A stretch of 64,000 nucleotides of DNA from Alitibacter langaaensis DSM 22999 (GTDB lineage: Bacteria > Pseudomonadota > Gammaproteobacteria > Enterobacterales > Pasteurellaceae): assembly GCF_003096995.1 (NCBI RefSeq), contig NZ_QENU01000001.1:62001-126000 (forward strand), read 5' to 3'. The notes beneath the pieces are model-generated. The model made no database searches. It was not told where the DNA came from and was given only the letters and a program-made list of their open reading frames with translations. This document shows positions 39,031-49,441 of this stretch, in pieces (position 1 is the first letter of the stretch; each line of letters starts with the position of its first letter). A program made the position numbers and the translations under genes.

Positions 39031-40221
39031 ATGCAGTTTCTCGAGGAATTTAAACAAAGTTGGAGTCGATGGACAACTGTCACGCCAACCAATTTACTTT
39101 ATGACCGTTGGCTCTTTTGGCTATACGTCATTTTATTGTTTATTGGTTTTATTATGGTTACATCGGCATCTATTCCCGTAGGCACTCGTTTATATAATGA
39201 TCCGTTCTATTTTGCCACGCGTGATGCTGTGTATGTGGTTTTATCTTTCATTGTGCTGTACTTTTTTCTCAAAATTCCAATGGAAAAATGGGAAAAACAT
39301 CATAGATGGGTATTTGGGTTAGCCTTACTATTTCTAGCTTTAATTTGGCTTCCTGGCATTGGAAAATCGATCAATGGTGCTCGTCGTTGGATTCCTATGG
39401 TGCTTTTTAATTTTCAGCCCGCAGAATTTGCAAAATTTGCCTTAATTTGTTTCTTATCAGGCTATTTTACACGCCATTATGATGAAGTGCGCTCAAAAAA
39501 ATTGAGTGCATTTAAGCCGCTTACGGTTATGGGAGTTTTAGGAGTCCTTTTAATTGTACAACCCGATTTAGGGAGTACTATTGTATTATTTGTAATCACC
39601 TTTGGCTTATTATTCTTAACTGGTGCGCACATTATGCAATTCTTCGGATTGGTTTGTGTTGGCGCTTTCTTATTTGTGGTGTTGGTTTTGAACTCTGCAT
39701 ATCGACTGAAGCGTATCACCGGCTTTATGGATCCGTTCAAAGACCCTTATGGCACAGGTTTCCAGCTTTCTAACTCGTTAATGGCGTTTGGGCGAGGTGA
39801 ATTTACAGGCGAGGGCTTAGGCAACTCTATTCAAAAACTAGAATATTTACCCGAAGCGCATACAGACTTTGTTATGGCGGTGATTGGCGAAGAGTTTGGC
39901 TTTTTAGGCATTCTTATCATGGTGTTCTTGCTGGGCGCATTGGTGTTGCGTGCGATGAAAATTGGACGTGAAAGTTTGCTATTAAAACAACGCTTTAAAG
40001 GATTCTTCGCCTTTGGCATTAGTTTTTGGATTATTTTCCAAGGATTCGTCAATTTGGGTATGGCGTTAGGTTTATTACCGACCAAAGGGTTGACATTCCC
40101 CTTAGTGAGCTATGGTGGCTCTAGCTTGGTGATTATGACCATTAGTATTGCCGTCTTATTGCGAATTGACCATGAAAATCGCTTAAGCCGAGGCGGACAA
40201 GCGCGTTTGCGTGATGATTAA
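39031..40221 (+). CDS. ftsW: Septal peptidoglycan polymerase FtsW
   Basis: SEDS-family glycosyltransferase working with FtsI at the septum. The 396-aa multi-helix protein has the family motifs NGARRWI, LIVQPDLGST and LPTKGLTFPLVSYGGSS. It lies in the canonical place between murD and murG. Confidence 0.95.
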   Translation: MQFLEEFKQSWSRWTTVTPTNLLYDRWLFWLYVILLFIGFIMVTSASIPVGTRLYNDPFYFATRDAVYVVLSFIVLYFFLKIPMEKWEKHHRWVFGLALLFLALIWLPGIGKSINGARRWIPMVLFNFQPAEFAKFALICFLSGYFTRHYDEVRSKKLSAFKPLTVMGVLGVLLIVQPDLGSTIVLFVITFGLLFLTGAHIMQFFGLVCVGAFLFVVLVLNSAYRLKRITGFMDPFKDPYGTGFQLSNSLMAFGRGEFTGEGLGNSIQKLEYLPEAHTDFVMAVIGEEFGFLGILIMVFLLGALVLRAMKIGRESLLLKQRFKGFFAFGISFWIIFQGFVNLGMALGLLPTKGLTFPLVSYGGSSLVIMTISIAVLLRIDHENRLSRGGQARLRDD

Positions 40222-40244
40222 TGAAAGAAAAATAAGAGTAATCA

Positions 40245-41315
40245 ATGAGTAAAAAATTATTAGTAATGGCAGGCGGCACTGGTGGGCACGTGTTCCCTGC
40301 TATTGCCGTATCTCAATACTTACAGAAACAAGGTTGGGAAATCCAATGGTTGGGCACGGCAGATCGTATGGAAGCGCAATTAGTGCCTAAACACGGCATC
40401 AAAATTAATTTTATTCAAATTTCGGGCTTGCGTGGCAAAGGCATTGTCGCGTTGCTAAAAGCACCTTTTGCTATTTTTCGCGCCGTTTTGCAAGCGAAGA
40501 AAATTATTCAGCAATATCAGCCTAACGCCGTGCTGGGTATGGGCGGATATGTGTCTGGGCCAGGCGGTATTGCCGCTAAATTATGCGGTGTGCCTGTGAT
40601 TTTACATGAACAAAATGCCGTTGCTGGGTTAACCAATGTTTGGTTATCAAAAATTGCCAAGCGGACTTTACAAGCATTTCCAACGGCGTTTGCTGATGCA
40701 GAAGTGGTCGGCAATCCTGTGCGTGCTGATTTATTTCAGATTCCCGCACCAGAACAACGCTTTGCTGAACGCTCAGGTAAATTGCGTATTTTGATCGTCG
40801 GGGGCAGCCAAGGGGCGCGTGTATTAAACCAAAATGTTCCTAAAATGGTGGCGAAATTATTAGACAAATTGGAAGTCTGTCATCAAGTTGGTGCGGGTTC
40901 GGTGGAAAGTGTTAGCACACTTTATCGTGATCTTGGCATGAATGTAGAGGCTGAAAGTGCGGTCAAAATTACGGAATTTATTGATGACATGGCTCAGGCT
41001 TATGCATGGGCAGATTTAGTTATTTGCCGTTCTGGCGCCTTAACAGTCTGCGAACTCGCGGCGGTAGGCACACCGGCTATTTTTGTGCCGTTCCAACATA
41101 AAGATCGTCAGCAATATTTAAACGCTACTTATCTTGCTGATGCAGGGGCTGCAAAAATTATTGAACAGTCTGAACTTACCCCCGAAATTTTGGTAAACTT
41201 AGTGGCTGATTTGGATCGCGAAAAATTATTACAAATGGCGGTGAAAGCAAAAGCGATGTCCGCGCCACTGTCTGCGCAACGTGTCGCAGAAGTGATTATG
41301 GAAAATGCGAAATAA
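40245..41315 (+). CDS. murG: Lipid II synthase MurG
   Basis: Peripheral membrane glycosyltransferase adding GlcNAc to lipid I. It has the glycine-rich loop [12 protein letters not shown], a second one in [12 protein letters not shown], and the donor-site motif [22 protein letters not shown] (shown in part by residues near 265). The 356-aa length is normal. AAGAGTAA precedes the ATG. Confidence 0.96.
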   Translation: MSKKLLVMAGGTGGHVFPAIAVSQYLQKQGWEIQWLGTADRMEAQLVPKHGIKINFIQISGLRGKGIVALLKAPFAIFRAVLQAKKIIQQYQPNAVLGMGGYVSGPGGIAAKLCGVPVILHEQNAVAGLTNVWLSKIAKRTLQAFPTAFADAEVVGNPVRADLFQIPAPEQRFAERSGKLRILIVGGSQGARVLNQNVPKMVAKLLDKLEVCHQVGAGSVESVSTLYRDLGMNVEAESAVKITEFIDDMAQAYAWADLVICRSGALTVCELAAVGTPAIFVPFQHKDRQQYLNATYLADAGAAKIIEQSELTPEILVNLVADLDREKLLQMAVKAKAMSAPLSAQRVAEVIMENAK

Positions 41316-41425
41316 ATATTGAAAATTTTGACCGCACTTTGACTGTACTTTGCTGGCATTCGATAAGCCAAGTGATTGTCTTAGTAGCTAAACTTTAACC
41401 CATTAATAGGTTATTCGAGAATAAA

Positions 41426-42856
41426 ATGAAAGAGAAACGTGAAAAAATCCGAGAAACTGTGCCAAGTATGCGCCGAATTAAGCAAATTCACTTTGTCGGC
41501 ATTGGTGGCGCAGGCATGAGCGGAATTGCAGAAGTATTATTAAACGAAGGATATGTAGTTACGGGTTCTGATATTGCTGAAAATGCGGTAACGGAACGAT
41601 TGCGTTCGCTTGGTGCGCAAATTTTTATTGGGCATTCAGCTGAAAATGTTGAGAATGCCAGTGTTGCTGTGCTTTCCAGTGCGATTAAAGCGGATAATGT
41701 CGAAGTGGTCGCTGCTCATGAAAAACGAATCCCGGTGATTCAACGTGCGCAAATGCTAGCAGAATTAATGCGTTTCCGTCATGGCATCGCCATCGCAGGA
41801 ACTCACGGCAAAACCACGACAACGGCAATGATTTCTATGATTTATACTCAAGCAGGCTTAGATCCGACTTTTGTGAATGGTGGTTTAGTCAAATCTGCTG
41901 GAACGAACGCCTATTTGGGCGCAAGCCGTTATTTTATTGCGGAAGCTGATGAAAGTGATGCATCGTTTTTGCATTTGCAACCGATGGTATCTGTGGTAAC
42001 CAATATGGAACCTGACCATATGGATACTTATCACGGTGATTTTGATGAAATGAAGCGCACTTATGTGAATTTCTTGCATAACTTGCCATTCTATGGTTTG
42101 GCGGTTATGTGTGCAGACGATCCCGTGTTAATGGAGCTTGTGCCACAAGTTGGGCGTCAAGTGATTACCTATGGTTTTAGCGAACAGGCTGATTATCGTA
42201 TTGAAAATTATGAACAAACTGGTTTTCAAGGGCATTATGATGTGATAACCCCAACGGGCGAACGGATTAATGTGCTATTAAATGTGCCTGGTAAACACAA
42301 TGCATTGAATGCCACAGCAGCTTTAGCGGTGGCGAAAGAAGAAGGCATCGAAAATGCGCCAATTTTGACCGCACTTGCGGATTTCCAAGGAGCAGGTCGC
42401 CGCTTCGATCAGTTAGGCGAGTTTATCCGTCCGAATGGCAAAGTGATGCTAGTCGATGATTATGGACATCATCCAACGGAAGTGGGCGTAACCATTCAAG
42501 CCGCACGTTCTGGCTGGGAAAACAAGCGTGTGGTGATGGTGTTCCAACCGCACCGCTATTCACGCACTCGTGATTTGTTTGATGATTTTGTACAGGTGCT
42601 ATCACAAGTAGATGTGCTGATTTTATTAGACGTGTATGCCGCAGGTGAAACGCCGATTGTTGGCGCAGGTAGTCGCTCTTTAGCACGTTCAATTCGCGCA
42701 TTAGGCAAAGTTGATCCTATTTTTGTCGCAGATCATACCCAGTTGCCTGAAATTATGGATCAAGTGTTGCAAGATGGCGATTTGGTTTTAGCCCAAGGTG
42801 CTGGCAACGTGAGCCGTTTATCGCGCAATCTTGTGGAGTTGTGGACAAAAGAATAG
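41426..42856 (+). CDS. murC: UDP-MurNAc:L-Ala ligase MurC
   Basis: First Mur ligase; adds L-alanine. It shows the Rossmann segment [18 protein letters not shown], the ATP loop [14 protein letters not shown], and [10 protein letters not shown] in the C-terminal domain. The ATG at 41426 gives the N-terminal extension also present in H. influenzae; the next ATG at 41468 would remove it. The spacer before it contains an uptake signal. Length 476 aa. Confidence 0.96.
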   Translation: MKEKREKIRETVPSMRRIKQIHFVGIGGAGMSGIAEVLLNEGYVVTGSDIAENAVTERLRSLGAQIFIGHSAENVENASVAVLSSAIKADNVEVVAAHEKRIPVIQRAQMLAELMRFRHGIAIAGTHGKTTTTAMISMIYTQAGLDPTFVNGGLVKSAGTNAYLGASRYFIAEADESDASFLHLQPMVSVVTNMEPDHMDTYHGDFDEMKRTYVNFLHNLPFYGLAVMCADDPVLMELVPQVGRQVITYGFSEQADYRIENYEQTGFQGHYDVITPTGERINVLLNVPGKHNALNATAALAVAKEEGIENAPILTALADFQGAGRRFDQLGEFIRPNGKVMLVDDYGHHPTEVGVTIQAARSGWENKRVVMVFQPHRYSRTRDLFDDFVQVLSQVDVLILLDVYAAGETPIVGAGSRSLARSIRALGKVDPIFVADHTQLPEIMDQVLQDGDLVLAQGAGNVSRLSRNLVELWTKE

Positions 42857-42862
42857 AAATTG

Positions 42863-42914
42863 AACACGTATTTTGAATATGTGTTGGCATAAATATTGGC
42901 GTAATGCATACGCC
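42863..42914 (+). other. Two hairpins between murC and ddlB
   Basis: AACACGTAT pairs with ATATGTGTT (42863-42885, one G-U), and GGCGTA pairs with TACGCC (42898-42914, 5-base loop). Neither has a U-tract, so processing or translational control is more likely than termination. Confidence 0.4.
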
Positions 42915-42936
42915 TAGATAGAGAAGAACAAAAATA

Positions 42937-43860
42937 ATGAAACCCTTAAAACAACAAAAAATTGCCGTGTTATTAGGTGGCAGCTCAGCCGAACGAGAAA
43001 TCTCTTTAAATTCAGGGGCTGCGGTCTTAGAGGCTTTGCGTAAACAAGGCTATGACGTACACCCGATTGATCCCAAAGAAACCCCAGTGGCGAACTTAAA
43101 ATTAGACGGATTTGACCGCGCTTTTAACATTCTGCATGGGCGGGGTGGCGAAGATGGCGTGGTGCAAGGCGTATTAGAACAAATTGGCTTGCCGTACACG
43201 GGTTGTGGGGTGATGACATCTGCACTAACGATGGACAAAATGCGTACTAAAATGTTGTGGAAAGGCTTTGGTTTGCCGATTGCGGATATGGAAATTGTGA
43301 CAAAAACGACCGCACTTGATTTAGATCCCCAAGCCGTGGTTGCGCGTTTAGGCTTGCCGCTAATGGTGAAACCATCGCGCGAAGGGTCTAGTGTTGGTTT
43401 AACTAAAGTGAATAAAACGGAAGAGCTGCAACGTGCAGTAGAATTAGCCTTAGAGCATGATGATACGGTATTAATTGAAGAATGGTTAGCTGGCGATGAA
43501 CTCACCGTGCCTGTGCTAGGCGGCGAAGTATTGCCAGCGATACAAATTATTCCAGATGGCGAATTTTATGATTACAACGCCAAATATATTTCTGATAATA
43601 CGCAATATCTCTGCCCAATGCCAATGAGCGCTGAACGTTGGGAAGAACTAAAAAAATTAGTGAAAACCGCCTATGAAGTCGTGGGGTGTCGTGGGTGGAG
43701 CCGCATTGATGTGATGACAGACAGCCAAGGCAATTTCCGTTTAGTGGAAGTAAATACTACCCCAGGTATGACGAGCCATAGCCTGTTCCCTAAATCGGCA
43801 GCAACGGTAGGTTATTCTTTCGAGCAATTAGTTGAAAAAATCTTGGAGTTAAGTGTTTAA
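42937..43860 (+). CDS. ddlB: D-alanine:D-alanine ligase
   Basis: ATP-grasp enzyme that makes the D-Ala-D-Ala dipeptide used by MurF. Conserved segments are [42 protein letters not shown] and [17 protein letters not shown]. The 307-aa length is normal. The stop overlaps the ftsQ start (TAATG). An uptake signal lies inside. Confidence 0.96.
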   Translation: MKPLKQQKIAVLLGGSSAEREISLNSGAAVLEALRKQGYDVHPIDPKETPVANLKLDGFDRAFNILHGRGGEDGVVQGVLEQIGLPYTGCGVMTSALTMDKMRTKMLWKGFGLPIADMEIVTKTTALDLDPQAVVARLGLPLMVKPSREGSSVGLTKVNKTEELQRAVELALEHDDTVLIEEWLAGDELTVPVLGGEVLPAIQIIPDGEFYDYNAKYISDNTQYLCPMPMSAERWEELKKLVKTAYEVVGCRGWSRIDVMTDSQGNFRLVEVNTTPGMTSHSLFPKSAATVGYSFEQLVEKILELSV

Positions 43861-44627
43861 TGGCGGTAATTAAACGCAATCATTCACAGAAAAAAGCGAA
43901 GTTGCCAGATTTTAACGCAAAGAGCTTAATACAAATTAAGCCATTACTTGTGTTATTATGCGTGGGCTTGCTTTATTTTACCTATGTGAATTGGCAATCG
44001 TGGTTAGAAAAGTTGGATGATAAGCCAATTAGCGCCTTTGCCTTGCTTGGCTCACCCACTTATACCACCAATGCCGATGTGCGAGATATGATTGTAAAAA
44101 TGGGCGAGCTCAAAGGTTTCTTCGGGCAAGATGTGGATGTAGTGCGCGAGCAGATTCAGTCTTTGCCTTGGATTAAAGGGGCTGTGGTGCGTAAAATTTG
44201 GCCTGATCGTCTAAGTATTTTGGTTTCAGAATATCAGCCCATCGCTTATTGGAATGGCGACCAGTTTTTATCGAGTGACGGTGTCGTCTTTAAATTGCCG
44301 ATAGAAAAATTAAAAGAAACCAATATGCCTCGTTTATTTGGTCCCGACTATAAAAGTGCCGAGGTCTTAGATGCGTGGTATAAGATTTTTAATGAGCTAA
44401 AAAATAAGAATTTGACGCTAAAATCAGTGTCAATTGATGATCGTGGTTCGTGGGAAATTACCTTAGATAACGATATTTTATTAAAATTAGGACGCGGTGA
44501 ATGGGAAACAAAAATTGATCATTTTGTCACTATTTACCCACAGATTGAAATCCCAGAGAATAAGCGTATAGCCTATGTGGATCTACGCTATAAAGTGGGT
44601 GGTTCAGTTGCTTTTACAGATAAATAA
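43860..44627 (+). CDS. ftsQ: Cell division protein FtsQ
   Basis: Bitopic divisome protein linking early and late division proteins. A basic N-terminus leads into one helix ([18 protein letters not shown]), followed by a POTRA domain ([16 protein letters not shown]) and a beta domain ([16 protein letters not shown]). The 255-aa length is normal. It is translationally coupled to ddlB. Confidence 0.94.
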   Translation: MAVIKRNHSQKKAKLPDFNAKSLIQIKPLLVLLCVGLLYFTYVNWQSWLEKLDDKPISAFALLGSPTYTTNADVRDMIVKMGELKGFFGQDVDVVREQIQSLPWIKGAVVRKIWPDRLSILVSEYQPIAYWNGDQFLSSDGVVFKLPIEKLKETNMPRLFGPDYKSAEVLDAWYKIFNELKNKNLTLKSVSIDDRGSWEITLDNDILLKLGRGEWETKIDHFVTIYPQIEIPENKRIAYVDLRYKVGGSVAFTDK

Positions 44628-44656
44628 GAATAATTAAATTAACGGTGATAAACAAA

Positions 44657-45949
44657 ATGGCAAAAATGGTGGAATCAAAAACGATTGTTGGCTTAGAAGT
44701 GGGTACTTCTAAGGTTGTGGCGGTTGTCGGTGAAGTATTGCCTGATGGTGTGGTAAATGTGATGGGCTTTGGCAGCAGCCCTTCCAAAGGGATTGATAAA
44801 GGCAATATTACTGATCTTGCCGCTGTGGTGAATTCAATTCAACGTGCTATTGAAAATGCAGAATCTGTTGCCGACTGTCAAATTGTGTCGGTCACTCTCG
44901 CAATTACAGGTGAACATATCCATAGCATTAACGAAAGTGGCTTTGTGCCTATTGCCAGTGGTGAAGTTACACAAGATGAAATTGATTCCGCTATGCACAC
45001 GGCAAGTTCTGTAAAACTGCCAGAAGGTTTGAATTTATTACATGTGATTCCACAAGAATTTGCCGTAGATAAACAACAAAATATTAAAAGCCCTCTTGGT
45101 TTGCAAGGTGTCCGCTTAAAAGCGCAAGCACATTTAATCGGTTGCCATCAATCGTGGCTAAATAATTTACAAAAAGCAGTTGAAAGCTGCGGTTTAAAAG
45201 TGGATCAAGTGGTATTTTCTGGCTTGGCATCAACCTATTCTGTATTAACCGAAGATGAAAAAGATCTTGGTGTGTGTATGATTGATTTTGGCGGTGGCTC
45301 AATGGATATCATGGTGTACACAAATGGCGCATTACGTTACAGCAAAGTCGTGCCTTATGGTGGTAATGATATTACTGATTATGTTGCACAAAGCTTGACA
45401 ACATCTCGAACTGAGGCAGAAAGTATCAAGATTAAATACGGAAGTGCGGTCAATCCTAGCGAAGAATTTGCGGAACATTTTGCGAAGAAAAAGGTCGAAG
45501 TAGCAGGCTTAGGCGGAACGTCACCACGTACTTTCACTAAAAAACAAATTATGGAAGTGACATCAAAATGTTATGGTGATCTGTTACGCGTTGTTCAACA
45601 TGAACTGGTGAACTTACGCAATGAGTTAACCGCAAAAGGAATTAAAAATGATTTAATTGCGGGAGTGGTATTAACTGGCGGCGGTGCACAAATGGAAGAT
45701 ATTGCGAAATGTGCAACAGAAATCTTTGAATCTCACGTGCGAGTTGGCAATCCGTTGAATATTAATGGGTTAACGGATTATGTGAATAAACCACAATATG
45801 CAACAGTATTAGGTTTATTACAATATAGCTACCATAATGAAGAAGAAAATACACCATTATTAACACAAATAGCCAATGGAGAAGGCACTTGGGGTAAAAT
45901 TTTGGGCAAAGTTAAAAAAATTGCTAATAAAGTGCGGTCAGAATTTTGA
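44657..45949 (+). CDS. ftsA: Cell division protein FtsA
   Basis: Actin-like ATPase anchoring FtsZ to the membrane. It has the phosphate loop [29 protein letters not shown] (phosphate 2), LTGGGAQM (adenosine) and a C-terminal amphipathic helix ([14 protein letters not shown]). The ATG at 44657 is preceded by GGTGAT at 7 bases; a GTG at 44645 is open upstream but lies on that ribosome site. An uptake signal (near 45930) is embedded in the membrane-targeting helix codons. Confidence 0.94.
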   Translation: MAKMVESKTIVGLEVGTSKVVAVVGEVLPDGVVNVMGFGSSPSKGIDKGNITDLAAVVNSIQRAIENAESVADCQIVSVTLAITGEHIHSINESGFVPIASGEVTQDEIDSAMHTASSVKLPEGLNLLHVIPQEFAVDKQQNIKSPLGLQGVRLKAQAHLIGCHQSWLNNLQKAVESCGLKVDQVVFSGLASTYSVLTEDEKDLGVCMIDFGGGSMDIMVYTNGALRYSKVVPYGGNDITDYVAQSLTTSRTEAESIKIKYGSAVNPSEEFAEHFAKKKVEVAGLGGTSPRTFTKKQIMEVTSKCYGDLLRVVQHELVNLRNELTAKGIKNDLIAGVVLTGGGAQMEDIAKCATEIFESHVRVGNPLNINGLTDYVNKPQYATVLGLLQYSYHNEEENTPLLTQIANGEGTWGKILGKVKKIANKVRSEF

Positions 45950-45974
45950 TAATTTTTGATTTTTCATCTACAAT
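45946..45974 (+). promoter_or_regulatory. Putative ftsZ-proximal promoter
   Basis: TTGATA (45946-45951, overlapping the ftsA stop) and TACAAT (45969-45974) are 17 bases apart, giving a start near 45981, about 50 bases before ftsZ. Confidence 0.65.
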
Positions 45975-46031
45975 AGAAAGAATTTAAGAATAATTTAGTG
46001 TTAGGTCAGCTAACATCAATGGAGAATATAA

Positions 46032-47240
46032 ATGTTTGAACCTGTACAATATGATTTTGATGATGAAGTTGGTCGCACGCTGATTAAAGTAGTTGGCGTT
46101 GGCGGCGGCGGCGGTAATGCTGTCAACTATATGGTTGACCAAATGCAACAACAAGGTGCTGAATTAGTCGGCATTGATTCATTAGCAAATGATGAACACG
46201 GCGAAATCATTTTCTACGCAGTGAATACGGATGCTCAAGCATTGCGTAAAAGTAAAGTGCAACAAACTTTACAAATCGGCGCAGAAGTGACACGTGGTTT
46301 AGGTGCAGGTGCAAATCCTAATGTAGGGCAAAAAGCAGCGGAAGAAGATCGTGATGCCATTCGTTCAATGTTAGAAGGCGCAAACATGGTCTTTATTGCA
46401 ACAGGTATGGGCGGCGGCACAGGTACAGGGGCTGCGCCAATTGTTGCACAAGTTGCAAAAGAATTAAATATTCTCACCGTTGCTGTCGTAACTAAACCTT
46501 TCTCATTTGAAGGTAAAAAACGTATGTCTTTTGCAGAGCAAGGGATTAAAGCGTTATCACAATATGTTGATTCATTAATTGTGATCCCAAATGATAAACT
46601 GAAGAAAGTTTTACCAAAAGGTGCATCATTAATTGATGCATTTGCAGCGGTAAATAATGTATTACGCAATGCTGTAACGGGTATTTCAGATATGATTACC
46701 ACCCCTGGCATGATCAATGTGGACTTTGCCGATGTGCGTACAGTAATGTCTGAAATGGGACGTGCAATGATGGGAACTGGTATTGCGCAAGGCGATACAG
46801 ATGACGGTCGTGCAGAAAAAGCGGCAAATGAAGCCGTTGCTAGCCCATTATTAGAAGATGTGGATTTAAGTGGTGCTCGAGGCGTTATCGTTAATATTTT
46901 ATCTGGTTTAGATTTAAGTTTAGATGAATATGAAATTATCGGTAATACGATTAAATCTTTTGCATCAGAAGAAGCAACAGTAGTTGTTGGTACCAGTTTG
47001 AACCCAGAAATGCAAGGTGAAATTCGTGTAACATTAGTGGCTACGGGCATTGGTGCAAATGAAGAATTAGCGCCATTGTCACCAGTTAATCGCGTGCCAA
47101 CTCAACCAGTTCAGCAAGCTGGTGTACAACAAGCTGCACCTGCACAAGCAGAGCCTCAACAACCAGCACGCCCTACATCGTTAAGTGGTAGTAGCAGTGA
47201 TTTATTTAAACCTGACTTTCTACGTCAATATAATAAATAA
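46032..47240 (+). CDS. ftsZ: Cell division GTPase FtsZ
   Basis: Tubulin homologue forming the Z-ring. The GTP signature [15 protein letters not shown] and the T7 loop ([12 protein letters not shown]) are present. Compared with E. coli there is an insertion of about 17 residues after the first helix (about residues 38-57), then [14 protein letters not shown]. The Gln/Ala/Pro-rich linker ends in the partner-binding tail [12 protein letters not shown]. The 402-aa length is typical. GGAGA stands 6 bases before the ATG. Confidence 0.97.
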   Translation: MFEPVQYDFDDEVGRTLIKVVGVGGGGGNAVNYMVDQMQQQGAELVGIDSLANDEHGEIIFYAVNTDAQALRKSKVQQTLQIGAEVTRGLGAGANPNVGQKAAEEDRDAIRSMLEGANMVFIATGMGGGTGTGAAPIVAQVAKELNILTVAVVTKPFSFEGKKRMSFAEQGIKALSQYVDSLIVIPNDKLKKVLPKGASLIDAFAAVNNVLRNAVTGISDMITTPGMINVDFADVRTVMSEMGRAMMGTGIAQGDTDDGRAEKAANEAVASPLLEDVDLSGARGVIVNILSGLDLSLDEYEIIGNTIKSFASEEATVVVGTSLNPEMQGEIRVTLVATGIGANEELAPLSPVNRVPTQPVQQAGVQQAAPAQAEPQQPARPTSLSGSSSDLFKPDFLRQYNK

Positions 47241-47280
47241 TCATCATTCATAATCTGAATGGTTATGTAAGAGAAATAGA

Positions 47281-48198
47281 ATGATTAAACAAAGAACATT
47301 AAAACAGAGTATTAAAGTAACTGGCGTTGGTTTACACAGCGGCAATAAAGTCACTTTAAATTTACGTCCTGCAGCAGCAAATACTGGTGTAGTTTATCGT
47401 CGTACTGACTTGAACCCACCTGTATCATTCCCAGCTGATGCGAAAGCTGTACGCGACACAATGCTTTGTACTGCACTTGTGAATGATGAAGGTGTGCGTA
47501 TTTCAACTGTTGAGCATTTAAATGCAGCATTAGCTGGTTTAGGTATCGATAACGTTATTATCGAAGTTGATGCACCTGAAATTCCCATTATGGATGGTAG
47601 CGCAAGTCCATTCGTCTATTTGCTATTAGATGCAGGTATTGAAGAACAAAATGCTGCGAAAAAATTTATTCGCGTGAAAAAAACAGTGCGCGTTGAAGAC
47701 GGTGATAAATGGGCAGAAATCAAGCCTTATAACGGTTTCCGTTTAAACTTTGTCATTGATTTTAACCATCCTGCTATTCCGAAATCATTGAGTAAATACA
47801 CTCTGGATTTCTCAGCGCAAAAATTCGTACAACAAATTAGCCGTGCACGTACCTTTGCATTTATGAAAGATATTGAATATCTTCAATCGCAAGGTTTAGC
47901 ATTAGGTGGTAGTTTAGACAATGCAATCGTGTTGGATAATTATCGTGTACTCAATGAAGATGGTTTACGTTTTAAAGATGAACTTGTTCGTCATAAAATG
48001 CTAGATTCTATCGGTGATTTGTATATGTGCGGTTTCAATATGATTGGTGATTTTAGCGCATATAAATCAGGCCATGGTCTGAACAACAAATTACTTCGTG
48101 CATTATTAGATAATCAAGATGCGTGGGAATTCGCAACTTTCGAAGACAAGGAAGAAGTTCCGCAGGGTTATGTGGCAGCATCTCAAGTTTTGATCTAA
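47281..48198 (+). CDS. lpxC: UDP-3-O-acyl-GlcNAc deacetylase LpxC
   Basis: Zinc enzyme for the committed step of lipid A synthesis. Zinc ligands lie in [10 protein letters not shown] (histidine near residue 79) and in [13 protein letters not shown] (HxxxD). The 305-aa length is standard. It is the last gene of the division cluster and is followed by a strong terminator. Confidence 0.97.
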   Translation: MIKQRTLKQSIKVTGVGLHSGNKVTLNLRPAAANTGVVYRRTDLNPPVSFPADAKAVRDTMLCTALVNDEGVRISTVEHLNAALAGLGIDNVIIEVDAPEIPIMDGSASPFVYLLLDAGIEEQNAAKKFIRVKKTVRVEDGDKWAEIKPYNGFRLNFVIDFNHPAIPKSLSKYTLDFSAQKFVQQISRARTFAFMKDIEYLQSQGLALGGSLDNAIVLDNYRVLNEDGLRFKDELVRHKMLDSIGDLYMCGFNMIGDFSAYKSGHGLNNKLLRALLDNQDAWEFATFEDKEEVPQGYVAASQVLI

Positions 48199-48212
48199 TG
48201 GATTAAAAAGAA

Positions 48213-48243
48213 AAAAGCTATACTGAAAAGTATGGCTTTTTTT
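48213..48243 (+). terminator. Terminator after lpxC
   Basis: A 12-bp stem (48213-48224 with 48229-48240, one G-U) is closed by a GAAA tetraloop and followed by T's. It closes the cluster that began at mraZ. Confidence 0.9.
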
Positions 48244-48266
48244 ATCCAAGTTTTCAGGAGAATATG

Positions 48267-49421
48267 ATGATTTCTAATTTTACTTTCCGTTTACCCACTA
48301 AAGCCTTATTTGGAAAAGGACAAATTGCTTCAATTGCTGATGAAATTCCCAAAACGGCTCGCATTCTGCTGACTTATGGCGGTGGTAGCATTAAGAAAAA
48401 TGGCATTTTTGAGCAAGTTCAAAGCGCATTAAAAGATCATTTTTATATTGAATTTGGTGGTATCGAAGCCAATCCTGAATATGAAACATTGATGAAAGCG
48501 GTCACTCTTGCCCGTGAGGAAAAACTTGATTTTATTCTTGCTGTTGGTGGTGGTTCAGTATTAGACGGTAGCAAATTTATTGCAGCCGCCGTGCCATTTA
48601 ATGGCGATCCTTGGGATATTCCTTATAAAAAAGTGCCAATTTCGACCGCACTTCCCGTTGGTTGCGTGATGACATTGCCTGCTACGGGTTCAGAAATGAA
48701 TCATCGTGCGGTTGTGAGTCGCAGGGCGACACAAGATAAGCTCTCACTTTATTCCGAATGGCTTCGCCCACAGTTTGCAGTGCTGGATCCCACCACAACT
48801 TATTCACTCCCAGCGAAACAAACTGCCAATGGCGTGGTCGATGCTTTTGTGCATACGTTAGAGCAATATGCCACTTATCCAGTGAATGGCAAAATTCAAG
48901 ACAGTTTTGCAGAAGGCGTGCTATCAACATTATTAGAAGATGGTCCCAAATTGCTTGAACATCCTACTGATTATGACGCGCGAGCCAATGTTATGTGGGC
49001 AGCAACACAAGGGCTAAATGATATTCTGAGCGTTGGTGTGCCAGGTGACTGGTCATCCCATGCGATTGGTCATGAATTAACTGCGGTGTATGGTATGGAT
49101 CATGCGCAAACTTTAGCGATTATCGTCCCCGCATTGTTTACCCATCAATTGGAAGCAAAACGAGAAAAACTAACTCAAATGGCGTTAAGAGTATTTCATT
49201 ATCAAGGTGATATACATCGCGCCGCGGAATTTGCTATTGAAAAAATACGTGAGTTTTTTGAGCAAATGGGGTTAAAAACAAATTTTTCAGCATTGGGCAT
49301 TGATGATAGCCAATTCCCTTTGGTATTGAAAAAATTGGCAGAGCATCGTCCACCATTTATTGGTGAGCGCAAAGATATTGATCTTGCCGCTGTAGAACGT
49401 ATTTTACGCATGGTACTATAA
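48267..49421 (+). CDS. yqhD: NADPH-dependent aldehyde/alcohol dehydrogenase YqhD
   Basis: Iron/zinc-type alcohol dehydrogenase that reduces short aldehydes such as lipid-peroxidation products and methylglyoxal. It closely follows E. coli YqhD: AVGGGSVLDGSKFI, LPATGSEMN, the metal-binding NGVVDAFVHTLEQY and SSHAIGHELTAVYGMDHAQT (Asp and three His). ATGs at 48264 and 48267 are possible; AGGAG is better spaced for 48267 (384 aa). It lies with ushA in an apparent insertion between lpxC and pheA. An uptake signal inside suggests long residence. Confidence 0.93.
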   Translation: MISNFTFRLPTKALFGKGQIASIADEIPKTARILLTYGGGSIKKNGIFEQVQSALKDHFYIEFGGIEANPEYETLMKAVTLAREEKLDFILAVGGGSVLDGSKFIAAAVPFNGDPWDIPYKKVPISTALPVGCVMTLPATGSEMNHRAVVSRRATQDKLSLYSEWLRPQFAVLDPTTTYSLPAKQTANGVVDAFVHTLEQYATYPVNGKIQDSFAEGVLSTLLEDGPKLLEHPTDYDARANVMWAATQGLNDILSVGVPGDWSSHAIGHELTAVYGMDHAQTLAIIVPALFTHQLEAKREKLTQMALRVFHYQGDIHRAAEFAIEKIREFFEQMGLKTNFSALGIDDSQFPLVLKKLAEHRPPFIGERKDIDLAAVERILRMVL

Positions 49422-49441
49422 TAAGGAACGAAGGAACATTT

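Noticed and set aside
46235..47050. Antisense reading frame of 271 codons opposite ftsZ
   Set aside because: It lies wholly inside ftsZ, is rich in Ser, Thr, Ile and Pro as expected from the reverse of its codon use, and has no ribosome site or recognisable domain.
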